Of a stretch of DNA of 35,229 nt, positions 1 through 7,297 are shown in pieces. The position numbers were made by a program, and so were the translations under genes. Under the pieces are notes generated by a model. The model was not told the DNA's origin. It ran no database searches and was given only the letters and a program-made list of their open reading frames with translations. Origin of the DNA: Singulisphaera sp. Lineage in GTDB: Bacteria; Planctomycetota; Planctomycetia; Isosphaerales; Isosphaeraceae. Each line of letters starts with the position of its first letter. Positions within the stretch are counted from its first letter, which is position 1. The stretch spans positions 1 to 35,229 of the forward strand of contig DAIDJG010000223.1 in the NCBI GenBank assembly GCA_027451445.1, given 5' to 3'.

Positions 1-197
1 GAGTGACGTGGCGGGCACAGGGATTCGGAGCGTCATGAAGTCGCGATAAGCGACATAAACATAGCCTGGGCTATCAGGCTGTCGGCTGATGTGACGCACC
101 GGGAAACGCCGCGCGAAGAGAGGATGAGAAGAATCGGTTACCTCGATCTCGTCCACGTCGGGACGAGTCGGGTTGTGGAGGGGGGCATTCTGTTGGT
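1..197. other. Left edge, no recognisable gene
   Basis: No coding sequence is supported here. The frame that encodes the downstream reverse transcriptase stays open leftward past position 138, but its translation upstream of about 198 does not resemble a group II intron protein. The intron sequence therefore appears to be broken near 186-200. A small 6-bp hairpin (63-68 with 75-80) is the only structure noticed. Confidence 0.4.
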
Positions 198-953
198 GTC
201 TCGTTCGACACGATCCCGCACGACCGCCTTCTGACCCTGGTGGGTCAGAAGGTGTCGGACGGTCGGGTGCTGCAACTGATCGAGGCGTTCCTCAAGCAAG
301 GCGTCTTGGACGGCTTGAAGGAGTGGACCCCCGAGATGGGCAGCCCTCAGGGCGCGGTGATCAGCCCGCTGCTCAGTAACATCTATCTCAATCCCCTGGA
401 CCATCTGATGGCACAGTCCGGATTCGAGATGGTGCGCTATGCGGACGATTTCGTGATCCTGTGTCGAAGCGCGGAGGACGCGACCCGAGCCTTGGCGGTG
501 GTTCAAGAGTGGACGGCGCAAGCCGGCCTGACCTTGCATCCAACCAAGACGCGGATCGTCAACGTGCAGGAGGATGGCTTTGACTTCCTCGGCTACCGGT
601 TCATCTGGGATAAGCGAATCCCTCGGACCAAGAGTCGAGAGAAGCTCAAGGACACAATCCGAGCGGAGACGAAACGTGCCAACGGGAAGAGTCTTCCGGC
701 GATCATCGCGAAGCTGAACCCGACGTTGCGGGGCTGGTTTGAGTACTTCAAGCACAGTGCCCGGTCGACGTTCCGACGGATGGATCAATGGATCCGCGGT
801 CGGTTGCGGAGCATTCTCCGCAAACGGGCAGGCCGACGAGGTCGTGGCCGGGGATTGGACCATCATCGCTGGACCATCGCGTACTTTGATAACCTGGGCT
901 TGTACAGCTTGGAAGCAGCCCGTGTGTTAGCGCATCAATCCTCTCTGAGGTAA
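198..953 (+). pseudogene. 5'-truncated group II intron reverse transcriptase/maturase
   Basis: This is the C-terminal part of a group II intron-encoded protein, which as a full-length enzyme (usually more than 400 residues) assists intron splicing and retrohoming by target-primed reverse transcription. Homology starts abruptly at about 198 (FDTIPHDRLL, the RT block with the first catalytic Asp). It continues through PQGAVISPLLSN (345-380), the catalytic YADD box (438-449) and the maturase domain X with GWFEYFKHS. No plausible start is seen; the first in-frame GTG is at 240. The fingers subdomain is missing, so this copy cannot be an active RT by itself. The intron RNA 3' end follows directly downstream, which supports a 5'-truncated retrohoming product or a rearranged intron. 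Recognition is from motifs and is firm; the exact truncation point is approximate. Confidence 0.88.
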
Positions 954-968
954 GACCACCAACCGGAA

Positions 969-1041
969 AGCCGTGTGCGGGAGATCCGCCAGCACGGTTT
1001 GGAGGGAGGGGGGGCTCTGAACGAGTCCTCCCTACCCCTAT
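969..1041 (+). ncRNA. Group II intron domains V and VI (3' end)
   Basis: About 15 bases after the maturase stop lies a typical domain V hairpin (969-999). It begins AGCCGTGTGCGG, has a GAGA loop and ends in CACGGTT. It is followed by a GC-rich hairpin (1001-1038) that fits domain VI and a TAT end near 1041. This order and spacing are those of bacterial group II introns of the class C kind. Domain V is the catalytic core of the ribozyme. The exact 3' splice site is inferred. Confidence 0.8.
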
Positions 1042-1329
1042 CGACGGAGCCAATAGAGCCCTTGATGCCGGTGGGCTAGCCACAGACTTCCTTCACCAGC
1101 CACACAAGGTGACTGGGGTCGGGGACGCATGGCGCCAGCATGCCGTCTACTGCGCCCGAATTTCGTGTAAGGTTATTTAGCTCGCGAGTCGAATGGCTCC
1201 GCGCGGCGTGGAGACCAAAAACCGAGCCTGCCTCCGATTCTCCCGTGATTCCCGTGCCCGTCTCGTGAGGGGACAGCCGTCGCCGCCTCAGCCCCGAATC
1301 AATGGCATCCGCGCAGGTCCACTTCGCCC

Positions 1330-1986
1330 TCACAGGATCGACTTGCGGTGGGTTTCCGTACGCGGATACACCTTCGCGTCCTTCAGTTTGCCGATCAACG
1401 CGGCCGCCCCATACTCCTGGGCGTACTCCATCTCACTGCGCGTAATGCCAATACAGCGAAGGACATTGAAGTGCTTGCCCTCGATCTCCATCTCGGAAAA
1501 CTTCTCGAACGCTACCCCTTGTATCGAGTCGCTGGCTTTGACCCATGCGCCCACGTCGACGGTGTGGAGGTGCCCGAACGGCTCGTCGAACGACATGCGG
1601 CCGATGGCTGAGACGATGGTTCTCACCCATGATTCATCATCGCAGGTGATCAAGAACTCGTAACGCCCGGACTCGTTGGGCTTCTGATCGGGATGGACCG
1701 CCAGTTCGCACGAGACATACGTCACGAATGGCGTGCCCCGTCCTCTCCCGATCGTGGCAAAGCTGAGCGGTCCGCCGGCATCGAATCCCACGATGGCCGC
1801 GAGCGTCCCACGGTCGATGGGGCCGACCCGCTCTTCCAAGGGCGCGAACAACGTGCGGTAGAACCTTTCGTGGTTCGGACGTGCGGGTTTCATCGGGTTG
1901 TTGGCTTTCTCCTCCGCCGGCTTGCTCTCGCATCCTTGCGCGGTGAGCGATGCGGTGATGAGCCCTGCCATCAGCAATCGAGTCAC
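1330..1986 (-). CDS. SUFU (suppressor-of-fused) domain protein, probable lipoprotein
   Basis: A 218-residue protein whose C-terminal half resembles the bacterial suppressor-of-fused domain, ending in the family-like segment VYPRTETHRKSIL. Bacterial SUFU proteins are known mostly as immunity proteins or accessory factors of polymorphic toxin systems; no enzyme activity is expected. I chose the GTG at 1986 because a GAGGGGA ribosome-binding site lies just upstream; an ATG at 2031 in the same frame lacks one. The new N-terminus is short and hydrophobic and ends in TAQGC near residue 18, a loose lipobox, suggesting an exported lipoprotein. That is odd for SUFU immunity proteins, which are usually cytoplasmic. 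It is divergent from the SUKH gene at 2231. Family call is moderate, lipoprotein call is inference. Confidence 0.68.
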   Translation of the reverse strand: MTRLLMAGLITASLTAQGCESKPAEEKANNPMKPARPNHERFYRTLFAPLEERVGPIDRGTLAAIVGFDAGGPLSFATIGRGRGTPFVTYVSCELAVHPDQKPNESGRYEFLITCDDESWVRTIVSAIGRMSFDEPFGHLHTVDVGAWVKASDSIQGVAFEKFSEMEIEGKHFNVLRCIGITRSEMEYAQEYGAAALIGKLKDAKVYPRTETHRKSIL

Positions 1987-2230
1987 GTCTTCCCCTCGGT
2001 TTTGAGATTCGTCGTTTGCTCCATGAATCACAAACTAGCGAATTCCAAGAGGCTTGGCTAATCTCGCGTTATGATCCCTGTCGACTTGCGCGCCCGGTGA
2101 AGGCACGGTCCGCAGGAGATGCTGTTCCCCGGCCTCTGGGCGGGATTCCACGAAAACCAGCCGCCACAGCAATGCATCGTCTGGCGTCTCTCCGAGCTGT
2201 TGAAGAATTGCAACGTCGAGGACTGCCCCC

Positions 2231-2677
2231 ATGATGCCCGATACGATCAAGCGACTTGACGCCAAGTTTGCCGGCTGTCCAATCATACGCGCCGCCGATG
2301 TCCCGACTGCGACCGAGATCATACAAGCGGAACTCGAGATCGGGGTACGATTCCCTGATGACTACCGGGAGTTCCTTCTCCGCTACGGAGGAGCGACGGT
2401 GGGGCCATATCCCGTTTTCGGACTGCGTCCAGTCGAGGTCATGGGAGTGAATCACTGGTCAGTCGTCGATGTCACTCGGCATTATCGATCCGATGGTGTT
2501 CCTGGTACGGATCAATGGGTGGTGATTTCAGAGGACCATGCGGGAAACCCGATCGGAATCGACCAGGGCGGCACGGTCTGGATTCACGATCACGATTTTG
2601 GCGGGCGCGCTCTGTTAACGACGAGCTTCGAAGACTATATCCGAACGCGTTGCCTGAAATTGTCGAGCGGTGACTGA
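2231..2677 (+). CDS. SMI1/KNR4 (SUKH) family protein
   Basis: A 148-residue protein with the SUKH hallmarks: ELEIGVRFPDDYREFLLRYGG in the N-terminal third (residues about 34-54), a central VFGL, the stretch WVVISEDHAGNPIGID, and a C-terminal TSFEDYI. SUKH proteins in bacteria serve chiefly as cytoplasmic immunity proteins that bind and neutralise nuclease and other toxins of contact-dependent or polymorphic toxin systems. No toxin gene is visible beside it, so it may be an orphan immunity gene. It is divergent from the SUFU-domain gene, a second immunity-type fold. GAGGA about 9 bases upstream supports the start; the second ATG at 2234 is equally possible. Confidence 0.87.
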   Translation: MMPDTIKRLDAKFAGCPIIRAADVPTATEIIQAELEIGVRFPDDYREFLLRYGGATVGPYPVFGLRPVEVMGVNHWSVVDVTRHYRSDGVPGTDQWVVISEDHAGNPIGIDQGGTVWIHDHDFGGRALLTTSFEDYIRTRCLKLSSGD

Positions 2678-2731
2678 CCCCGAAAGTACAGACGGCAGGA
2701 CACGCACTTCGGTGGCATCCGGGCGGGATTC

Positions 2732-2748
2732 CGCGGATGGCATCCGCG
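2732..2748. terminator. Short GC hairpin downstream of the SUKH gene
   Basis: CGCGGAT pairs perfectly with ATCCGCG around a 3-base loop, about 55 bases after the SUKH stop. There is no T-run, so a terminator role is only a possibility. Confidence 0.3.
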
Positions 2749-2894
2749 AGTTAAGATACATCTTCCGGAGTCTCTGTAAATCGATGGAGTGTGAAGAACC
2801 GGCTGGATGTTAGGCTTTGACATGTTTGGCGTTTCTGGCAGATCGACGCCATCGAATGGGCGTCGCTTGGCGATCTGTAGCCGAGGAGCAAACG

Positions 2895-3194
2895 ATGAGT
2901 GAACCCGCGATCGTACACGACGTTGATGCTCCGACCTTGATGGATGTCGATGGCCCGATCCCAGCGTTTCCCCCGCGTCAGCGCGACGCGGACGGGTCCG
3001 TGATGCCCATTACCGAGGAAGAAGCCCACTCGCGCGCCGACGCGTTTCGCCGTGCCATGGCCGCGATTCCGCCCGACGAGAGCGACGAAGGGAACTGGTG
3101 GTTGGAAGGCATGAAGGACATTGACGCAATGAGGGGGAGCGGCCGAAAGCTCTTCGAGGAGTTCTACGCGCATGGCGCGAGTCGTGGTGCTTGA
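2895..3194 (+). CDS. Putative antitoxin of a VapBC-like pair
   Basis: A 99-residue acidic protein. The start at 2895 is chosen for the GAGGAG-like site immediately upstream; an earlier ATG at 2817 has none. I do not recognise a DNA-binding fold. The C-terminal half (residues about 36-95) is helical and charged, as expected of a toxin-wrapping tail. The assignment rests on context: its last 23 bases overlap the start of the PIN-domain gene, the usual arrangement of toxin-antitoxin operons where the antitoxin comes first. It would bind and block the downstream RNase. It could also be an unrelated small protein co-translated with the toxin. Confidence 0.55.
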   Translation: MSEPAIVHDVDAPTLMDVDGPIPAFPPRQRDADGSVMPITEEEAHSRADAFRRAMAAIPPDESDEGNWWLEGMKDIDAMRGSGRKLFEEFYAHGASRGA

Positions 3195-3630
3195 TACGAG
3201 TCCCCTCTGGTTGGCGTCGCTTGCGCCGGGCAAGCCGAAGGCCGACGATTGCCGCAACTGGATCGCAGGACTGCTCGGGAAAGGTCACGTGGTCGCGTTG
3301 CCGGAGATCGCTGATTATGAAGTCCGTCGTGAGTTACTTCTTCGCGGCGCGACCGCGAGTCTGCGACGGCTCAACTCCCATAGATCCACGCTCGACTTTC
3401 AGCCCATCGACACCCCAATCATGCTCAAGGCGGCGGAGCTTTGGGCGCTCCTTCGGCGAACTGGAGGGCCGACGGCGGGAGCGCAGGAACTTGACGGCGA
3501 TGCGATTCTCGCAGCGACCACTCTCATGGCATGGAGCACTGGCGACACCGTGACGCTCGCGTCGAGCAACGTTTCGCATCTCATGCGGTTCCCAGGTGTC
3601 GACGCTCGTGACTGGACCACGATCACCTGA
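3172..3630 (+). CDS. PIN-domain ribonuclease toxin (VapC-like)
   Basis: A 152-residue protein, normal length for VapC. The Mg2+-binding acidic residues of PIN domains are in place: D8 in VVLDTSPL, E50 in IADYEVRRE, and D108/D110 in LDGDAILAAT. The C-terminal strand SSNVSHLMRFPGVDARDW matches the usual VapC ending. VapC toxins are site-specific endoribonucleases, often cutting tRNA or rRNA, and are held inactive by the antitoxin. The start overlaps the upstream gene by 23 bases, implying translational coupling. The active site looks intact, so the toxin is probably functional. The RNA target cannot be told from sequence. Confidence 0.88.
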   Translation: MARVVVLDTSPLWLASLAPGKPKADDCRNWIAGLLGKGHVVALPEIADYEVRRELLLRGATASLRRLNSHRSTLDFQPIDTPIMLKAAELWALLRRTGGPTAGAQELDGDAILAATTLMAWSTGDTVTLASSNVSHLMRFPGVDARDWTTIT

Positions 3631-3633
3631 GCG

Positions 3634-3656
3634 GAATCCACACGGTGTGGGATTCT
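3634..3656. terminator. Hairpin after the VapC-like gene
   Basis: GAATCCACAC and GTGTGGGATTC pair with one bulged G, three bases beyond the toxin stop codon. It is well placed for an operon end but has no T-run. Confidence 0.35.
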
Positions 3657-4285
3657 GGCCACGCCCGGAATCTCCTGGCGTTTGGCGCGATTCCGCGGAC
3701 TCTGCGGCTCGGCCGCCTCAATCGTCCCGACGCGATCGAGCAAAGCCGTCGTTGCAATCGGCCATCATTTCGTGTCAGGCCGGTGTCGCTTTTTGTCTCT
3801 CGCTTCGACGGTGAGGACCGTAAACCGGCCACTCGAAAGGGTGCGGGAAGTGCCAAGAGCGATACCATGGGCCTTGACTCACCCGTAGCGCGAGTCACGA
3901 TCGGGAAGGAATTCCGGAGAAGGTTCGTGCTTGCACAAACCGACGGACTGGACATTGCTGGCTCCTCGACCCGATTCTGCGAAATCGAGCCGCTCGAAAA
4001 ACTAGGTCCTTGAATCTTCCTTCGGGCGCCAAGAAGAGACTGGACAAAATTTTAGAAAAATCGACGGAGTGGGCTTGCCTTCGTGTTGACCGATACGTAT
4101 CATGTATACACTAGAAGTGAACCGTATACGTCTCGACGCGCCCCTAAGTGTCAGTAAGATCGGCAGGCCGATGAACGGTCCAACCACCATCAACCATGTT
4201 CTCAATCCGCGCGGATCCTCGCGCGCTGAACACCTCCCGGCCAGCGTCTGTATCTTGGGAAAAGGAAGCGAAACAACTTCGCGAA
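3657..4285. other. Gene-free stretch left of the low-GC element
   Basis: No open frame here has a convincing start, family resemblance or codon pattern. Base composition falls toward the right, especially after about 4010. This may be chromosomal spacer or decayed sequence next to the integration site. Confidence 0.4.
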
Positions 4286-4305
4286 AAAACTCCGAAACTT
4301 CGAAA
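4286..4305 (+). repeat. Candidate attL (left copy of direct repeat)
   Basis: AAAACTCCGAAACT, two differing bases, then GAAA. The same 20-bp pattern is at 7335-7354 just upstream of the integrase gene. Tyrosine integrases typically leave such short direct repeats at the element ends. No tRNA gene is seen as target. Confidence 0.45.
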
Positions 4306-4341
4306 TCGTTGACAGTTCCCGACTTGCGTATTTCGGAGTTT
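4287..4341. promoter_or_regulatory. 11-bp inverted repeat at the left element end
   Basis: AAACTCCGAAA (4287-4297) and its exact reverse complement TTTCGGAGTTT (4331-4341) are 33 bases apart. The same 11-mer recurs at 7336-7346. Next to the second arm, TTTCTCCAAAACTC (4339-4352) recurs at 7328-7341. These look like integrase binding sites shared by the two ends. Confidence 0.5.
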
Positions 4342-4370
4342 CTCCAAAACTCTTGACTGCTTGCACTAGA

Positions 4371-4413
4371 TGACTGGTATTAAAGAGTTTACGGCAAATC
4401 TCATTACCAGTCA
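4371..4413. repeat. 9-bp inverted repeat
   Basis: TGACTGGTA (4371-4379) and TACCAGTCA (4405-4413) are exact reverse complements with a 25-base spacer. It sits between the left candidate att site and the iteron-like repeats, a place where recombinase or replication proteins would bind. Confidence 0.4.
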
Positions 4414-4426
4414 AGGGCTTGGAAGA

Positions 4427-4519
4427 AGGTAATGTCGCCATTCGGGGGTTCATAATAGAGATTCTAGGCAATCTGGGAAAGCGGATTGCTGGCATTCTAG
4501 GTAATGCTACCGAGGTAAT
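4427..4519 (+). repeat. Iteron-like AGGyAAT repeats
   Basis: The heptamer AGGyAAT occurs at 4427, 4466, 4499 and 4513. Two copies lie in a longer 12-base repeat ATTCTAGGyAAT (4461-4472 and 4494-4505) spaced 33 bases, close to three helical turns. Such spacing suggests bound protein on one face of the DNA, for example Rep iterons or integrase arm sites. No gene is supported between 4306 and 4703. Confidence 0.45.
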
Positions 4520-4650
4520 AGCGAACAATCGATCACTAGGATTCGGGGGGATAACCCACTTAATTGTGCATTCGATTGGCATGCGTCTAGCGGGATGGCG
4601 GTTGAAAGGTTTCTTGCCACCCCTACTGTGTGCAAATTGGGTTCAAAAAT

Positions 4651-4904
4651 GCGTGCGGTGGCGACACCGCTCACGCGGATCCGAAGGTGGATTTGTTGAA
4701 CCCCTATGGTGGCTTGCTGGCAAGCCGAGTGTCAGCCGATGGGAGAACCGTCCTTGAACCGTGCGTGAATCGCTCACGCGAGCGTATACCGCTTGCTAGC
4801 GGTGTTCTCGCGGATGGGGGAACGGGATGCGTTGTGTCGTTGCCATCGTGAGTTGTTTCGGCTGACGCCGAAACAAGATTGGCACGCTGGGGGGCGTGCC
4901 AATC
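4651..4904. repeat. Array of perfect hairpins at the Rep 3' end (origin-like)
   Basis: Successive hairpins: 4655-4670 (6-bp stem), 4711-4726 (7 bp), 4763-4779 (6 bp), 4788-4803 (6 bp), 4853-4876 (10-bp perfect stem, loop TGAC) and, directly abutting, 4877-4904 (11-bp perfect stem, 6-base loop). Three of the hairpins are followed by related tails (TCACGCGGAT 4671-4680, TCAGCCGAT 4732-4740, TCTCGCGGAT 4806-4815), so the array seems to contain diverged repeat units. It overlaps the last 66 codons of the Rep-like frame. A rolling-circle double- or single-strand origin is the simplest idea; a structured RNA is an alternative. Confidence 0.55.
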
Positions 4905-5687
4905 AGTTGCCTTTTTCAAAGATTCTTTATTCTTAGATTCGTATGCATCCATGCACTCTTGATGGCATGCTTGTGGTGTGGGAAACCATTCAGATATTAG
5001 TGATTTCCATATTTGCTTTTCCGTCGTGTTGAGCCAGAAACCTGCTGTCGAGAAGGTGCTGTCGATGCCGGATTCTTTGCGTCGTTTTAAGAGAAAAGAT
5101 TGCTTACTTTTTGTCGTAATGTTGTCTTTATTATTGGACGACACAAACTTACATTGATAGAACAGCGTCTTGATGATTTCGTCACCAACCATCGGAACGC
5201 AAGTCGAAGACTTACCCCCTGCGTATTTCCAAGAATCATAGATTGCTTGCCTTAACACACTTCGTGGAGCATCTGAATAACATGCGAAATCATAGTGACA
5301 ATTCAACTTGTCGGTAGGGTGTGCAATCGCGTGAATCCCGACAAAGTATCCATGCCGTTTCCTCATGCTGTTTATCAGTCGAAGGAATCTTCGCTTGACT
5401 TTCTTATGTTCTTCTGGACTCGCATCGATCGCCAGTTTGAGGCAACCACGATAAATCGTGAAATCGTTTGATAGCGATTGAAGGTGCCTTGCGACACAGT
5501 TTGCATGTTTGTATGCCCATTTATTGCGGCATTCTCTACTGCATCGTGGATTCCTGCATCGTGGCAGGTGTTCCAAGCCAAGATACTCTTGTGTCTTTTT
5601 GAGATTACTGACATTTCGACATTTGGCACTAGGGCGTTTTTGGATAAAGTCATGTTGACTTTTAACGGAATTTTCGCTAATATACAT
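4704..5687 (-). CDS. Rep-like protein of the integrated element (possible HUH initiator)
   Basis: A 327-residue protein, AT-rich in codon use compared with the chromosome. The N-terminal part has clustered cysteines (C44, C49, C53, C64), a possible zinc-binding knuckle. It is followed by a basic helix and NCHYDFACYSD (129-139), which sits like the H-x-H motif of rolling-circle initiators but has only the first His. YDSWKYAGG (150-158) and TLFYQCKF (174-181) follow, reminiscent of Rep motif regions. I infer a DNA nicking or initiation role from this and from the element context; the family is not firmly recognised. Residues 262-327 are encoded by the hairpin array and look low in complexity, with a repeated LPSAxTxLAS-like phrase, so the functional protein may end near 260. 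No clear ribosome-binding site precedes the ATG. Confidence 0.5.
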   Translation of the reverse strand: MYISENSVKSQHDFIQKRPSAKCRNVSNLKKTQEYLGLEHLPRCRNPRCSRECRNKWAYKHANCVARHLQSLSNDFTIYRGCLKLAIDASPEEHKKVKRRFLRLINSMRKRHGYFVGIHAIAHPTDKLNCHYDFACYSDAPRSVLRQAIYDSWKYAGGKSSTCVPMVGDEIIKTLFYQCKFVSSNNKDNITTKSKQSFLLKRRKESGIDSTFSTAGFWLNTTEKQIWKSLISEWFPTPQACHQECMDAYESKNKESLKKATDWHAPQRANLVSASAETTHDGNDTTHPVPPSARTPLASGIRSRERFTHGSRTVLPSADTRLASKPP

Positions 5688-5728
5688 TGGTGATTTCGTG
5701 CTTTGGCGGGCACAACCTTTCTAATAAG

Positions 5729-5757
5729 TGCCGTGATGGCTTCCAACCGTCACGGCA
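5729..5757. promoter_or_regulatory. 11-bp hairpin between the Rep-like and Xis-like genes
   Basis: TGCCGTGATGG pairs with CCGTCACGGCA (one G-U pair) around a 7-base loop. On the plus strand it is followed by TGTTTCATTAT. It lies about 40 bases before the Rep-like start, so it could be a terminator for the Xis-like gene, an attenuator of the Rep-like gene or a plus-strand terminator. Confidence 0.45.
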
Positions 5758-5787
5758 TGTTTCATTATATCGTTATATTAGATTTTG

Positions 5788-6033
5788 TTATCGCCATTTT
5801 TCCGAGACGGGATTCCACTCTCTCCGTCTTCCCGTCATAGTTCCTTTGATTTTACACGCTTTCACTTTTTCTTGAAACTCTTCCCAGTCAGTCTTCAAAA
5901 CACGAATCGCACGCCGAAAACGGCATGCTGGCAAAGTGCCTTGATCGATGGCTCGATAGACGGATTTGACGGAAAAACCAGAGAGTGCGGCAATCTCTTT
6001 TGGCGTGTAGAACTTTGATTGAAGGTATTGCAT
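5788..6033 (-). CDS. Excisionase-like helix-turn-helix protein
   Basis: An 81-residue basic protein. Residues about 7-45 (FYTPKEIAALSGFSVKSVY) form a MerR/excisionase-type winged helix-turn-helix of the HTH_17 kind, in which a tyrosine-rich start and SVKSVYRAI recognition helix are usual. Such proteins bend att DNA to favour excision, or act as repressors. It is encoded about 100 bases downstream of the integrase gene on the same strand, separated by a strong hairpin. This is the usual place for a recombination directionality factor. The C-terminal tail (46-81) is basic and without recognised domain. Confidence 0.75.
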   Translation of the reverse strand: MQYLQSKFYTPKEIAALSGFSVKSVYRAIDQGTLPACRFRRAIRVLKTDWEEFQEKVKACKIKGTMTGRRREWNPVSEKWR

Positions 6034-6078
6034 GTTTTTTGCTTCTAAAAAGTAAAACGATAAGTGAATGTAAACAAC

Positions 6079-6119
6079 GAGACACGGGGCTAGGGCTTGC
6101 CTAGTTTACCCCGTGTCTC
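6079..6119 (-). terminator. Strong terminator-like hairpin after the integrase gene
   Basis: An 11-bp perfect outer stem (GAGACACGGGG, 6079-6089, with 6109-6119) encloses a second 5-bp stem (CTAGG, 6090-6094, with 6100-6104) and a 4-base bulge. It begins 18 bases beyond the integrase stop. On the minus strand it is followed by GTTGTTT, fitting a rho-independent terminator of the integrase gene. Confidence 0.65.
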
Positions 6120-6137
6120 AATTATCTTCTAGTCCTA

Positions 6138-7193
6138 TCAGAACAGCAACGAAGCAACGGCGGCTTTCTTGGCTTCATTCCGCACGCGAGCGTAGACTTG
6201 TGTCGTATTCAAGTCTTTTTGTCCGAGGCATTCACAGATAGTCAGAATGGGCTTCTCTGCGTCCACCAAAGCCGTTGCGAATGTGTGTCGGAGTTGGTGC
6301 GGATGAATCCCGAACTTGCTTTTCAGTTGGTAATAAGCAGTCGCATAGGTGATGTTCGGAAAGATGCGTCCCGTCGCATGGAGCGTCTTTCGGCGTGCGA
6401 GAACGGCTTTTCCAATCGGGGCGACTTCCGCCGTATATCCCGTTTTCGTTTTCGTCGGGATGGCAGTTGACGATGGCGGGACTTGGATGCCACCATCAGC
6501 CGTCAACCACTCCCATTGCATGTTGACGGCGGCATTGGCACGCATCCCCGTTGCAAGCATGACCTTGAACACATCGGCAAAATCAATAGTGAGTTTGCCT
6601 TCCTTGACGGCGGAATCAACCCGTTCCAAGAAGTCTTTCCGTTCTCCATCGGTGAGATACTTGATGTTCTCCGTCGGCGGGAATCGCTTGTTGTAGTCTC
6701 TCAACACGGGCGAAACTGGATTCTTGTCGATGATGCCGCGTTCGAGGGCTTGCTTGAACAGTGCCGACAAATAAATCAAGTCAGACTTGATTGTCTGTCC
6801 CTTCACCTTGCCATCACGACTGTTCGCCCATGCTCTCACGGTGTCCGTCGTGATGGCGGACACCGAACAGTCTTTCCCGATGAATTCGCGGAACCATCGG
6901 ATGATGCGTTCCATTCGCACGGCGGATCCAGCGGCTTTCATCTTCGGGTAGTCCACGCCGAACCAGTCCATGAATTCCATGATGGATTCGGGGTTTGCTG
7001 CTCGCGTCGTTGAACCCGACTCTTTTGATTCAAAAACGCCAGTGTGCTTGCTGGCGAGAACCAGAACATCAGGGGGCTTGTTCGCGTTGGATTCCCCAGG
7101 AAGTGCCTTGCGGAGCGTGACTCTGGTATCCTTGCCGTTTCGTTTCGTTTTGAGTTTCCAATTGCCAGATTGCTTGTCAATGTAAACCGTCAT
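6138..7193 (-). CDS. Tyrosine recombinase (phage-type integrase)
   Basis: A 351-residue site-specific recombinase. The N-terminal third (about 1-65) resembles an arm-binding region, the SAM-like core-binding domain covers about 70-165, and the catalytic domain about 175-345. Catalytic residues are visible: R218 in TGMRANA, H299 and R302 in HPHQLRH, and the nucleophile Y334 in TTQVYAR. The second His position is Gln (LGQKD, Q325), a substitution tolerated in some members. It would catalyse integration and excision through a 3'-phosphotyrosine intermediate. AAGGA about 10 bases upstream supports the ATG. The gene is nearest the right candidate att site, as expected, and is lower in GC than the chromosome. 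Confidence 0.92.
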   Translation of the reverse strand: MTVYIDKQSGNWKLKTKRNGKDTRVTLRKALPGESNANKPPDVLVLASKHTGVFESKESGSTTRAANPESIMEFMDWFGVDYPKMKAAGSAVRMERIIRWFREFIGKDCSVSAITTDTVRAWANSRDGKVKGQTIKSDLIYLSALFKQALERGIIDKNPVSPVLRDYNKRFPPTENIKYLTDGERKDFLERVDSAVKEGKLTIDFADVFKVMLATGMRANAAVNMQWEWLTADGGIQVPPSSTAIPTKTKTGYTAEVAPIGKAVLARRKTLHATGRIFPNITYATAYYQLKSKFGIHPHQLRHTFATALVDAEKPILTICECLGQKDLNTTQVYARVRNEAKKAAVASLLF

Positions 7194-7297
7194 CGTTCTG
7201 TGTCCTTGTCATTCCAGTCTCCGATGCAAAGTCGAGTTGCGAATCAAGAGTGTAAGAAACCCATTGTCTCTCACTTGGAAAGGCATCTTACCATAAA

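Noticed and set aside
3645-4013. A 122-codon plus-strand frame after the VapC-like gene
   Set aside because: No ribosome-binding site, no recognisable domain and mixed composition.
4651-4904. CRISPR or integron attC array
   Set aside because: The hairpins have different sequences and sizes, no regular spacers, no conserved attC core sites, and no cas or integron integrase gene is nearby.
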